The notes under the pieces: generated by a model | The model's database searches: none | Told to the model about the DNA's origin: nothing | What the model saw: the letters and a program-made list of their open reading frames with translations, nothing else | Position numbers and translations under genes: made by a program | Source of the DNA: Thinopyrum elongatum | Taxonomy: Eukaryota; Streptophyta; Magnoliopsida; Poales; Poaceae | Length of the DNA stretch: 64,000 nucleotides | Assembly (NCBI GenBank): GCA_011799875.1 | Contig: CM022303.1 | Coordinates: forward strand, 187,712,088-187,776,087 | Direction of reading: 5' to 3' | Shown: one piece after another, positions 24,919 through 35,997 of the stretch | Layout of the letters: the number at the start of each line of letters is the position of its first letter | How positions within the stretch are numbered: position 1 is the stretch's first letter

Positions 24919-25754
24919 TCAGTCGGAGTTCTCCTCCTCCTTGACAGGGGCACGACGGCGTGGTGGCTCGTCTGCCTCCTTGACCAGGGCACGGCGACAT
25001 GGCGGCTCGTTGTAGTCGTCGTCGCTCGAGCTACCCCCGGAGGAGGTGCCGCTGCTGCTGGGGGTGTTGCGGCCGTCGCCAAGGGCAAGTTCACCGCCGA
25101 GGATGGTGCCGCTACGATGGCCGTCGTCGCCGGAGAGGTGGTGGCCGCTGCTGTTGTTGCCCTCTGGGCAGCACTCCAGGCGCCTGCCGTCTTCCCCAAA
25201 GACCTTGAGGAAGAGCGTCGCCGCCCTGTCGTACTTTAAGTTGAGGGTGTGCCTCCCCTGCAAGCCGCAGGCGCGGGCGAATGTCTGCCACCCGCGGTTC
25301 AGGAACACGTAGCCCGTGGAGGTGACCTCGACCTCCGCCCACGAGGACATGTGGCAGCAGCCGTCGGGCTGCAGCCACAGGCCAGCGGGTCCTCCAGCTG
25401 GCAACTCCTCCGTGAAGGAGCACGGAAGCTGGATCCAGGTGAGGGGCGGGCCCTCCATCCACACCACAAACTCGCGGGCCATGTCATCTGAGTGGGCCCG
25501 CGAGTGAGGTGGTCGGACGGCCGCCGCATGCCTCCCCCCTTGGCCGTGGCCACCGCAGCTTCCGCGGCCACCCCCACGGGAAGGGTTCCTCCCACGGCCA
25601 CTAGTGGAGGGCGCCCGCGCCCCCCAGATGACGCTGCTGGCGTGGTCGAAGACTTGCGAGGGCGGTCGCGCCCTCTCTTGGGCGGTGGCGAGCCCGGTCC
25701 TTCCTGGGGAGCCTTGCCCTTCTCCTCGGTGGTGAACCTCCTCACTGGTTCCAT
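24919..25754 (-). pseudogene. Antisense B3-domain-like gene of element B
   Basis: The likely start is ATG 25754 (MEPVRRFTTEEKGKAPQEG), followed by a basic, Pro/Arg-rich linker. The frame then has to change near a G6 run at about 25622, after which it runs open to TGA at 24919. The second part holds MAREFVVWMEGPPLTWIQLP, SFTEELPAGG, WAEVEVTSTGYVFLNRGWQT, FARACGLQGRHTL and YDRAATLFLKVFGEDG. This order of strands and the LPxSFTEEL opening fit a plant B3 DNA-binding domain (REM-like). An acidic/Ser-rich tail ends in KEEENSD. Related ORFs are common in grass transposons; DNA binding is inference. The gene is on the strand opposite pol, as in the antisense genes of the other gypsy elements here. 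Confidence 0.65.
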
Positions 25755-25827
25755 GGTTGCTGCGACGGAGGTTGGGGGCGAACGGGCGAGAAGACAAAGA
25801 TGGGATGGGGCACTGCCCACCCCGCCT

Positions 25828-25836
25828 TCTTATAGG
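25828..25836 (-). promoter_or_regulatory. TATA box of the antisense B3-like gene
   Basis: The - strand reads CCTATAAGAAGG about 75-80 bp before ATG 25754, followed by a pyrimidine-rich leader. Spacing fits a plant Pol II promoter with a short 5' leader. Confidence 0.5.
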
Positions 25837-25988
25837 CAAGTGGAGGAGGCTAACCGACGCCCTCTCGCCTTCGTGCAATGATGGCCCCGCAGCGCGCACT
25901 AGGCTTTCTATCAGCCTGGGCAGTTGCCAAGGTGACGTGGGGAAGTGGAGGCGTCCGCGTCCCGTCGTGAGCCACGCGTCAAGCCTGG

Positions 25989-26461
25989 TGTCGATGTCAA
26001 AACCGGCAGATCTCGGGTAGGGGGGCCCAAGCTATGAGTCTAGGGATCAATGGTAACAGGGGACAATGGGGACACGATGTTTACCCAGGTTCGGGCCCTC
26101 TTAAGGGAGGTAAAACCCTATGTCCTGCTTGATTGTATTCGATGAGTATAGGGGATACAAGAGTTGGTCTACCTCGAGATCGTAATGGCTAAACCCTAGC
26201 TGCCTAGCCTATGATTATTCTGATGGCCTCTACGGACTAAACCCTCTGGTTTATATACACACCGGAGGGGCCCAGGGTCGTACAAAGTCGGTTTACAAAG
26301 GAAGGAAAGAGTACATCCGGACACCAAACTTGCCGTCCACGCATACAGGAGTCCCACCCGGACACGGGGGATAGTCTTCTGCTTTATCTTCACGGCCCAT
26401 CAGTCCGGCCCATATCGAATAGACCGGACACCTGAGGACCCCCTAATCCAGGACTCCCTCA
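25989..26461 (-). repeat. 3' LTR of element C
   Basis: TGTCGATGTCAAAACCGGCA to GGACTCCCTCA. It contains TTATATA at 26251-26257, a TATA box on the - strand (TATATAA). Confidence 0.93.
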
Positions 26462-26696
26462 GTAGCCCCCGAACTTGCCTTCAATGATGATGTAGTATCC
26501 GGCTTATGTCTTCGGCTTTGCAAGGCGGGTTCTTCATCATACTCCGGATTGACGACAGTCCGGTTTTGACCTCCATGTTCTGCCTTTATGATTCCTCCCT
26601 GTCGTCGCCGATTTCCACGCGTCGGGCGAATGTGAATAGTCCATAATTTTTTCCAAATAAGCCCCTTATCATGCAAGGGCGGTATCTATATAAGGA

Positions 26697-26705
26697 GGTC
26701 AGATC
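26697..26705 (+). promoter_or_regulatory. TATA box of the antisense gene in element C
   Basis: TATATAAGG about 60 bp before ATG 26765 and about 240 bp inside the 3' LTR. Element D has the same motif at 56308-56315, 84 bp before its ATG, so the arrangement is shared. Confidence 0.6.
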
Positions 26706-26764
26706 TCCTAATGCCATCCCATATCGCGCAAAGAGCATCAAAGCAAACCACGAAAAATCAAAAC

Positions 26765-29393
26765 ATGGCGAGCGCTCCTGGCTTTTCCTCGCGCCCTCAT
26801 GGCCCTCAAACGGGTGATTGGCGAAGTTGCTCAGTGTCTCACTTTTAGCTGAATCGACTTCAAACGTAGGGATATCTCCCTCCCACAGATCTAGTCTTCG
26901 TGCGGGCGGGATTGGCCTCGATTGGCAATTATGTGCTAGCAGAGAACTTCCCCAATCCCAACAAGGAGGAGAGGGTGTGCTTCGTCTCATTTCTTCTGAG
27001 GGGCTTAGGATTCCCGATCCACCCCTTCCTCAGAGGTCTATTGGAATTCTACGGGATCTAGCTGCACAACCTTACACCAGGTTCTATTCTGCACATTTCT
27101 GGTTTTGTCGCTTTCTGCGAACTATTCTTAGGCTGCGAGGCTCATTTCGAACTATGGAGAAAGTTCTTTTGCATTGTCCCTCGTCATCAAAGGGGTTCTA
27201 TATTTGAAGTGGGCGGCGCCGAAGTGTGGTGCATGGCTGGAACAGGTTACCTCGTCGGAACTCCCAAGAAGGCATCCAAAGAATCGGCTTCGAAATGGTT
27301 TTATATCGAGGATGTTCCCCTTCCGGACCCAGTTCGACGTGGACTTCCCGAATTCTCCCGTGCTCCTTTGAAGAAACGCCTCAACTGGCGCCCCCGGAGC
27401 CCCAAAGAAGATGACAGTGCGGAAGTAAGGAGGTTGGTCAGCAAGGTCGGGTTACTTGCCCATTCCATACTCTCGATAATCGAAGTCATGGCCATCGCGA
27501 TAAAGCGATGCATCCAGCCCCTCAGTCCAGAGTGACCCCTTTATGGTATTACAACGGAGAGGACGACGCATCTCGCTATAGGTGCGAGGGCCCGGATACC
27601 CCCGCCGCTCTGGCCGCCATTCTGGCAGATCTTTATAAGGGGGAGAAAGAAGAGTTCCTCCATTTAAATTGTCGGGAAGGTTTCTCCATGTATAACCCCA
27701 TTGAATGGGTGAGTTTTTTGATTATCAACATTGTCCTACCTCATTATTGAGGCATACTAATTGAATTGTTCTGGTCGTCTTTAAAACAGACATGGAGGAA
27801 GGTCGTCGAAAATGTGCACTGCCCCTCCCCACAACCAGAGGACTATGCTCGCCACAAAGATCCCGGCCTCTGCGAGGATCCGGATATATTTATAGAGTTT
27901 GATGATGGAGTATTTTATCAAGCAAGCCTTGACGGTTCGGAAGTGGCCATTACGGTCGACTACCCCGGCCTTCTCCCTTTCTCTAAGGCAAGTATTCGGA
28001 AATCATCCTCAGAAAGAGGAGTCCCCCCTTGCATCTCACCCATCACACTGAATCGTGCTTTATAGGATCGGCGCTCGGCGAGCCGTACTCCATCGAGGGC
28101 GGCCCCTAGGAAGGTAGCATCTGTGCAGGGTGAGCCTTCAAAACGAAAGGAATCCGGGAGCACCGTCGAACCCCCTCCTTCATCAAAGAGGTATAACCTT
28201 TAATATATGCCTAGGCATAAAACCAGATTGTCATATTTCTCCTCCCATCTTATTCCAGGAGGAGCACACGGCGAACCGTGTCCAAAATCCCTGTTAGCCG
28301 ATCATCAGCTAATCCGGCGCCAGGCTCATCAACCAGGACAAGAGCCAATACGGATGCAGCGCCAACTCATCTGCCTCATGAAGATTCGGATGACGTATCC
28401 GTCACAAATTCCGAAGTAGAGAGCGTGATGAATCATCGACGACTGAAAGAGAACATGCGCACTCCAGTTTTCACGGGGCAAGAATTTACTGCCCTCAGCA
28501 CCGTGGATGCATATATCCGAGCTGCCCGGGACGGACTTGCTGGAGTTGCCCACCTGTTTTCAAAAGATATGCAGGTAATGGTTTGTGTAAATTTAATAGA
28601 TATATGCCAGTAGCCCATGTGACTTGAAGCGGTTTTAGGCCAACCGATTTAAGGATCGTTATGACAGCAGGTCCTCAAAGAGAAGAACAATGCACTATCC
28701 CAGGAGCTTAAAACGAGCCGGACAAAGCTAAACGCCGCCACCATAGAGCTAGAAGAACTGAAGAAGGTCACGATGACCGTTGATCAAAAGAACAAACTGG
28801 AGGAGGAAAATGATAAGCAAGCCGAAGAGATAAAGAGCTTAAAGGCTCAATTATCAGACGCTCAAAAAGATAATAAAAAGTTAAAAGGCGGCATATTTAG
28901 TATGACCTTTGAACCATCCAAGTTACTCATATTATCCCGTAATTCGGAGTGTTATAATGCTGCTCTTGCAGGTCTGTTAACCGGGCATCATGAAGAAGAA
29001 GTATCCGGATTCCGAGGCGACGTTTTAAAAGAGCTGTCCGCAGTGCATGAGCGGGCCCAGAAAGCCATGAGAAGTATGGCCAAGGCCTTATGGCCATCCG
29101 ATGCCCCTCCAGAAAGTATGGAGGGGTTGGCAAACCTGTTCAAAGGTGCCTGGCGCCGTTTTGAGCTATGGAAGACGTCAGCATGCCGGGAAGGTGCACG
29201 AGAGGCATGGGCAATGGTAAAAACGCGCTACACCGGGCTTGATCGGAATCGTATGGCCCGAGTTGGACCGCAAGGACCGGACGGAAAAGAGTTTCCCGTG
29301 AACTTGGTATATGAACAAGTGATGATAGCTGCGAAATATTCGCAAGAAGACTGTAGCTTAAGCAGTCTTATAGATGACATAAATAAAGAGTAG
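26765..29393 (+). pseudogene. Antisense gypsy-type transposon gene of element C, six exons
   Basis: The exon plan follows splice signals that element D shares: 26765-27708, 27790-27987 (GC donor), 28066-28190, 28259-28574, 28671-28899, 28982-29393. Exon 1 begins MASAPGFSSRPHGPQ and encodes the Transposase_28-like domain: VRAGLASIGNYVLAENFPNP, LRGLGFPIHPFLRG, FELWRKFFCIVPRHQ, WFYIEDVPLPDPVRRGLPEF and KKRLNWRPRSPKE. Exon 2 has FIEFDDGVFYQASLDG. Exon 5 is a Lys/Glu coiled coil (LEEENDKQAEEIKSLKAQLS). Exon 6 ends in VNLVYEQVMIAAKYSQEDCS and DINKE. Lesions: three TAG in exon 1 (26849, 26867, 27059), each at a probable CAG, and a one-base loss near 27527. I do not know what the protein does. Confidence 0.72.
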
Positions 29394-30208
29394 GCGTTCG
29401 ATTCAATGTATCAATATACTTTATCATCGGACTTGTCTCCAACCGAATTTGTCAAAATTTGTCATCGCAAGCCTTCGGCTTCAACCTCCAAACCAAGAAG
29501 TTGGAGTGTTTCCGGATACCATGTTAGAATGTAATAAACATTCATTATGTCTGGAAACCAGGCAATCCGGTCATGTTGCTCGAACAGACAAAATTTGTTC
29601 GGGGAGTTATGTTATATTACTTTTTAACGTAAGAAACATCCTCCAGGGAAAATAGTTCCGTTAAGGGTTCCTTTCCTTGGGTCATTATGCTTAAGTATGC
29701 ATGCCTAGGCTTTGATCCGAGTTACGGGCAGCCTATCCCGTATTTGTTAGAAGAATTACACAAACGTAAATAATCTGTCGTTGCTTGCCGACCAATTATT
29801 CCCTTAAGAACACTAGCTTTCGGCTTCACCCGTCTGAGGTACAGATCCGGAGTACCCGGTTGTAACAATCGCAGAGGTGCTCCCTTTACACCCTAGCCGA
29901 ACAATCGGGAACGTAGGGGATAAACACAGGAGCGAGGCAACCCAGCTTGGCAAAAACTTAAGTCATAGTGGTGCATATAATGGCAAAAGATGTATAGAAC
30001 AAACGACGTAAACAATGTAAGCAACAAGCTTTCAGTAATAAACTTCGTCAAAGAAGCCCCAAGTTATAGTGGGGTGTATACATTTAAAGATGTGTACCCC
30101 TAACAGTTCGGTAGATCCGAACATACCCTGGGATAAAAGAAGGAAAAAATAAAAAAGAAGAGGAGAAAAAAGGAACCTAATCAAAAAAGAAAAAAGGATG
30201 CGACCGAA
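29394..30208. other. Spacer between the antisense gene and pol of element C
   Basis: No open frame of weight. The same sequence, about 85-90 percent alike by eye, lies at 62926-63754 in element D, so it is a regular part of the element where the two convergent transcripts would end. Confidence 0.6.
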
Positions 30209-33200
30209 CTATCCGTAGAATCGTCGGAGCCGACCAGCGTTCCATGGATTTGGCTCAAGGCGATTATCCGATGCATTACGAAGGCGATAGGCTCCTCCTG
30301 TGAGAACTTCATCTATGATGAAGGGGCCCTCCCATCTCGGTTTGAGCTTATCCTTCTTCTTCTCCGGGAGACGCAAGACGAGCTCGCCAACGTTATAAGT
30401 CTTAGCCCGCACTTCTCTGCTTTGGTATCGCCTGGCCTGTTGTTGATAAAGTGCGGAACGGGCTTGTGCAATATCACGCTCCTCTTCGAGACCGTCTAGG
30501 TCATCCTGCCGATCGAGCTCGGCTTCTCGCTCTTCGTACATGCGCACTCGAGGTGAGTCATGAATAATGTCGCAGGGCAGGACAGCTTCCGCGCCGTACA
30601 CCATGAAGAAAGGTATATATACGGTTGTCCGGTTAGGTGTAGTCCGCAGCCCCCAGAGCACGGAATCGAGTTCCTCAACCCAGTGTTTATCTGACTCCCG
30701 TAGGGAGCGCACCAGTCGGGGTTTGATGCCGCTCATTATCAGGCCATTGGCCCGTTCAACCTGACCGTTTATTTGAGGGTGGTAGACGGATGCATAGTCG
30801 AGTTTAATGCCCAATTTAGCACACCAGTTTTTCACCTCATCAGCTGTGAAATTGGAGCCATTGTCAGTGATGATACTGTGCGGGACACCATAGCGGTGTA
30901 CCACGCCAGATATAAAGGCAATCACTGGTCCTGCTTCAGCCGTTTTTACTGGTTTGGCCTCTATCCACTTAGTGAATTTATCCACCATAACCAGTAAAAA
31001 TTTCTTTTTATGGCTTCCCCCTTTAAGGGGTCCGACCATATCGAGCCCCCAGACCGCGAAGGGCCAAGTAATGGGGATTGTTCTTAAGGCGGTGGGAGGC
31101 ATATGACTTTGATTGGCGAAAAGCTGACATCCCACACAACGTTGGACAAGGGCTTGTGCGTCTGCTCGGGCCGTTGGCCAGAAAAAACCTGTCCGGAAAG
31201 CTTTGCTTACGAGGGCCCGAGCTGCGGCGTGATGGCTGCCCAGACCAGCATGTATTTCAGCCAAGAGTTGTCGTCCCTCCTCTTCGGAGATACACCTTTG
31301 GAGAACTCCGGTAGTGCTTTTCTTGTACAGTTCACCTTCGTGAACTTTGTAGGCTTTAGAACGCCGAACTATGCGACGGGCCTCATTTTGATCATCAGGA
31401 AGCTCCTGCCTATTAAGGTAGGCTGGGAAGGGTTCAGTCCATGGAGCAATAACGGCCATGATCTCATGAGCAGAGGGTGTTATTTCGGTATCCGAACCCC
31501 CGATGATACCTGTATCATGTTCGGCTGATGGGGGTGTGCTCAGGTCCGTACTTGCGTCTCCGCTCTCGTCCTGCCATACCACGGATGGCTTGAAGAGCCT
31601 TTCCACGAAGGTATTAGGCGGGACGGGGTCGCTCTTGGCGCCCATGCGAGTGAGTATATCCGCTGCCTGGTTACTGTCTCTAGCGACGTGATGAAATTCG
31701 AGCCCCTCAAACCGAGCTGATATTTTTAATACGGCGTTTCGATATGCCGCCATTTTTGGATCTTTTGCATTGAACTCTCCATTTACCTGAGATATTGCAA
31801 GGTTCGAATCGCCGCGCACCTCTAGGCGTTGTATGCCCATGGAGACAGCCATGCGGAGACCATGTAGAAGTGCCTCGTATTCAGCTGCGTTATTGGAGTC
31901 CGTATACATGATTTGCAACACGTAGCGGACTGTGTCCCCCGTAGGGGATGTCAAGATGACGCCAGCCCCCAGTCCGGCTGGCATTTTAGAGCTGTCAAAG
32001 TACATGATCCAGTTGGAGTAGGAACTGTACTCTTTGGGGAGCTCGGCTTCCGTCCACTCTGCGATGAAGTCGGCCAGCACCTGAGATTTAATAGCTCGGC
32101 GTGGCTTATATGTTTATTCAAACGGTAAGAGCTCAATGGCCCATTTAGCTATGCGGCCGGTGGCGTCCCTGTTATTTATAATGTCGTTAAGTGGTACTTC
32201 GGATGCCACTGTGATCGAACACTCTTGAAAATAGTGTCTGAGTTTTCGGGATGCCATAAAGACCGCGTAAGCTATCTTTTGGTAGTGAGGGTATCGGGAT
32301 TTGCAGGGTGTAAGGACCTCCGATACGTAATACACTGGCTTTTGGATGGGGAATTTATGTCCCTCTTCCCCTCGCTCGACGACGAGTACGGCGCTCACTA
32401 CCTGGTGAGTTGCGGAGATATAAAGCAGCATAGGCTCGCCAACACTTGGGGCGGCTAGGATTGGATTGCCTGCTAATATGATTTTTATTTCTTCCAATCC
32501 GGCTGTGGCCGCTTCCGTCCATTCAAAGTTGTCGGTGCGTCTGAGCAGTCTATAAAGTGGTAATGCTTTTTCTCCTAATCTGGAGATAAAGCGACTCAAG
32601 GCCGCTACGCACCCTGCTAGCTTTTGGACCCGTTTTAGGTCTGTTGGCGTAGCCAATTGCGACAAGGCTCGGATTTTAGCTGGGTTTGCTTCAATTCCTC
32701 TATGGGAGACAATGAACCCTAATAACTTTCCGGCTGGAACGCCGAAGACGCATTTTTCTGGATTGAGCCGTATGTCGTATGTTCGTAGGTTGTCAAATGT
32801 GAGGCGGAGATCGTCCACCAATGATTCGACGTGTTTGGTCTTGATGACCACGTTGTCCACATATGCTTCTACTGTCTTGCCTATTTGTTTTTCCAAGCAT
32901 GTTTGAATCATGCGTTGGTAAGTGGCACCAGCGTTTTTAAGCCCAAAAGGCATAGTGTTGAAACAGAAAGGCCCATACGGGGTGATGAATGCCGTTGCGG
33001 CCTGGTCGGACTCCTTCATTTTAATCTGATGGTATCCGGAGTAAGCGTCGAGGAAACACAATGAGTCGTGTCCCGCGGTCGCATCAATAATCTGGTCAAT
33101 GCGGGCAATGGGAAAGGGTCTTTAGGGCAAGCCTTATTGAGGTCTTTGAAATCGACACAAAGGCGCCAAGATTTGTCCTTCTTCGGCACCATGACCAAGT

Positions 33201-33924
33201 TGGCTAGCCAATCCGGGTGTTTGATTTCTCTGATGAACCCGGCCTCGAGTAGTTTGGCTAGCTCCTCCCCCATAACTTGTCGTTTGGGTTCGGAAAATCG
33301 CCGTAGCATTTGCTTGACTGGTTTGAACCCCTTAATTATGTTGAGGTTGTGTTCGGCCAGTCTACGTGGGATACCGGGCATGTCCGAAGGGTGCCAGGCA
33401 AAGATATCCCAATTTTCACGTAGGAATGCACGTAAGGCGGCATCTACCATCGGATCCAGCTGTGCTTCGATGGACGCTGTTTTGTTAGGATCCGTCGGGT
33501 GCACTTGAAATTTAACTATTTCATCTGCTGGCTTGAAAGAGGTGGATTTAGGTCTCTTATCGAGGATCACATCATCCTTGTACACCGTGGATCGTAGGGT
33601 GGTTAGTTCTTCGACCGCAAGGGCTTCGGAGAGTGCCTCAAGGGCCAAGGATGCGGTTTTGTTTTCGGCGCGGAGTGCTGTATCCGGATCACTTGTAACT
33701 GTGATTATTCCATTGGGCCCCGGCATTTTAAGCTTCATGTACCCATAATGGGGTACGGCTTGGAAGCGTAAAAAAGCGCCCCGCCCTAGAAGGGCGTGGT
33801 AGCCGCTATTGAAGGGAGCGATGTGAAAGAGCAGCTCCTCTGACCTGTAATTTTCACGCGTGCCGAATACTACGTCAAGTTTAATTCTCCCCGAACATCG
33901 TGCTCCTCGACTTGGGATGATACC
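30209..33924 (-). pseudogene. Pol of element C: protease end, RT, RNase H, integrase
   Basis: Three blocks in order: 33924-about 33100, about 33100-32117 and 32113-30209. Lesions: TGA at 33925-33927 in the gag-pol frame (CGA in related copies), one base lost near 33100 at a C run, and TAA at 32114. RT contains HPDWLANLVMVPKKDKSWRL, FLDAYSGYHQIKM and the catalytic box as YVDN instead of YVDD, so the polymerase would be dead. RNase H has MYFDSSKM, EYEALLHGLRMA and GDSNLAISQVNG. Integrase has HHAAARALVSKAFRTGFFWP, CVGCQLFANQ, catalytic Asp in WGLDMVGPL and IITDNGSNF, Glu in NGQVERANG. It ends WNAGRLRRFYG. The last 623 codons are fully open. Confidence 0.9.
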
Positions 33925-35427
33925 TCAAAAGGTGGTACTGCTTTGCTCGATGCGTGTTCTATCGATCTGCATTTTGTCGAGCGTGTCCTCGTAGATGAGG
34001 TTAAGCCCGCTGCCGCCGTCCATGAGCACTTTGGTAAGTCGAAAGCCGTCCACAATTGGGTTTAGGACTAAAGCGGCGGGTGCTCGGACTGATTGGGCCC
34101 TTGGTTCGTCGTCAGCAGTGAAGGTTATTGCTGCGTCGTTCCATGGGCTTACTGCGGTTACTTGGTGGACTTCGGCGAGGTTGCGGAGTGCCCTCTTACG
34201 CTGATTATTTGAGGAGAAAGTCTCGAAGAATGTAAGGACGTTAAAATCGTCATCCTCCGGAGAATGCTTCTCTAGAGTGGCGGTGGTGAGGATGGCCTCG
34301 CCACTTTTAGCTACCTGCCGGAGTACCCAACATGCTCGAAGGCTGTGAGTTGAGTCAGTGCTCGGGGTCGTATGTACCGGACAGGGCTTGTCGAGGAGTT
34401 CGTCAAGAACATACCTGTATCCCGTAGAGGGTTTGTTTTTCTTGCCGACGGGCTTATGGTCGGATGCCTCGTAAGGGTATATCCGTTTTGCCCGGGCAGT
34501 GCACTGCTTAAAGGCAGCAGCTTCCAATTGGGTTTTCTGTGCCTTCCAAGTGCTTTCCATCGTGCAATACTTCCGTACTACGTGCGATAGCTTCGTGAAA
34601 CTCGGTATGCGACGGCGGTTGAGGGCATTCCGAATTCCCTCGTCGGTACAATTTCGATGAAAGACCGAGACTGCGTCGTCGTCGCAGCAATCTTTAATCT
34701 TGTTTTTGACAAGTAGGAATCTGGCCCAGAAGTGATGGACCATTTCCCGAGGTTGCTGCCGTACATACATTAGGTCACATATGTCTGGAGGGCCTGAATT
34801 ACTTGGAGAGTATTGATTGTGGTGGGTGGGTGGGCAAAAACTCGAATCCCGACCCAAGATTGCATCCGGAGCCTGTAAAATCTCCGAAGTCACCAGTTCG
34901 GGTCCAGGGAGATCCAAGTGCTCCCCAGACCCAATGTCCGACCCTGAGTTCGGGGGACGCGGAGTCTCATCCAAAGGGAGGGTGTCCGACCCAAGAGGTT
35001 CGGAGACCCGAACATAGCTGGTCTTTAGTTTAGGGGAAGAAGTGTTTTCGGCTTGTTCCTCGACGACCACTACCAGGTGGGTGATCGGCGGGGAGTTAAT
35101 TTCCCTCTGGTCGGGTTTGAGCCCGATCCGATCATAATCCGTTGAAAGCCCCAGGGCGGCGATGCGATCTAGCAGCTCGTTTAAGGACGAGACGTCCGCC
35201 GGATCCATCTTTTCGGAGTGTTCGAGACCGATGCGGGGGTGATGCTTGGCGATCACGGGGGGCGCTGTTGGCTTGATGGCCATGCCGGCACCCACGGTGA
35301 AACTGCCGAGCTGGAGGACCTGTCCTGAAGTTAGGCTCCTTCCAGAGGTGATATCGTCATTGATGACAAGGCGATCCATAGATCGCTTCTCGCGACTACA
35401 CAGCCGAGCTCTCAATGAAAGCACCAA
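33925..35427 (-). pseudogene. Gag-protease of element C
   Basis: Open frame from the LTR junction to TGA 33925. It contains a Gag segment (DLMYVRQQPREMVHHFWARF, then FHRNCTDEGIRNALNRRRIP) and a protease active-site region FRLTKVLMDGGSGLNLIYED, where DGGS stands in place of the usual D(S/T)G. At roughly 470 residues before the stop it is short; the N-terminal capsid part looks missing, and no CCHC zinc knuckle is seen. The frame also reads back into the LTR (to 35469), so the true start is uncertain. Confidence 0.7.
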
Positions 35428-35900
35428 TGTCGGTGTCAAAACCGGCAGATCTCGGGTAGGGGGGCCCAAGCTGTAAGTCTAGGGATCAATGGTAACAGGG
35501 GACAATGGGGACACGATGTTTACCCAGGTTCGGGCCCTCTTAAGGGAGGTAAAATCCTACGTCCTGCTTGATTGTATTCGATGAGTATAGGGGATACAAG
35601 AGTTGATCTACCTCAAGATTGTAATGGCTAAACCGTAGCTGTCTAGCCTATGATTATTCTGATGGCCTCTACGGACTAAACCCTCCAGTTTATATACACA
35701 CCGGAGGGGCCCAGGGTCGTACAAAGTCGGTTTACAAAGGAAGGAAAGAGTACATCCGGACACCAAACTTACCGTCCACGCATACAGGAGTCCCACCCGG
35801 ACACGAGGGATAGTCTTCTGCTTTATCTTCACGGCCCATCAGTCCGGCCCATATCGAATAGACTAGACACCCGAGGACCCCCTAATCCAGGACTCCCTCA
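35428..35900 (-). repeat. 5' LTR of element C
   Basis: TGTCGGTGTCAAAACCGGCA to GGACTCCCTCA, 473 bp. TTATATA at 35690-35696 is the - strand TATA box for gag-pol. Right flank CCTGA. Confidence 0.93.
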
Positions 35901-35997
35901 CCTGACCCACAGGCGATTGGGGCCCGCGGCGCTTCGCCCTTCGCCCTTTGCCTTCGCTTCGAAGCCAGGCCGAGCGCGCCTTGGGCCCGAAGGCTAC

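Larger units (their letters stand above)
25989..35900 (-). mobile_element. Complete gypsy element C (Fatima-like)
   Basis: Two LTRs of exactly 473 bp, TGTCG...CTCCCTCA, flank a 9-kb interior. Flanks are CCTGG (25984-25988) and CCTGA (35901-35905), a 5-bp target duplication with one change. On the - strand the order is 5' LTR, gag-protease, RT/RNase H/integrase; an antisense gene lies on the + strand next to the 3' LTR. By eye the LTRs differ at about 17 of 473 sites, 16 of them transitions. With the often used grass rate of 1.3e-8 per site per year this suggests an insertion about 1.4 million years ago. The family name Fatima is from memory. Confidence 0.93.
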
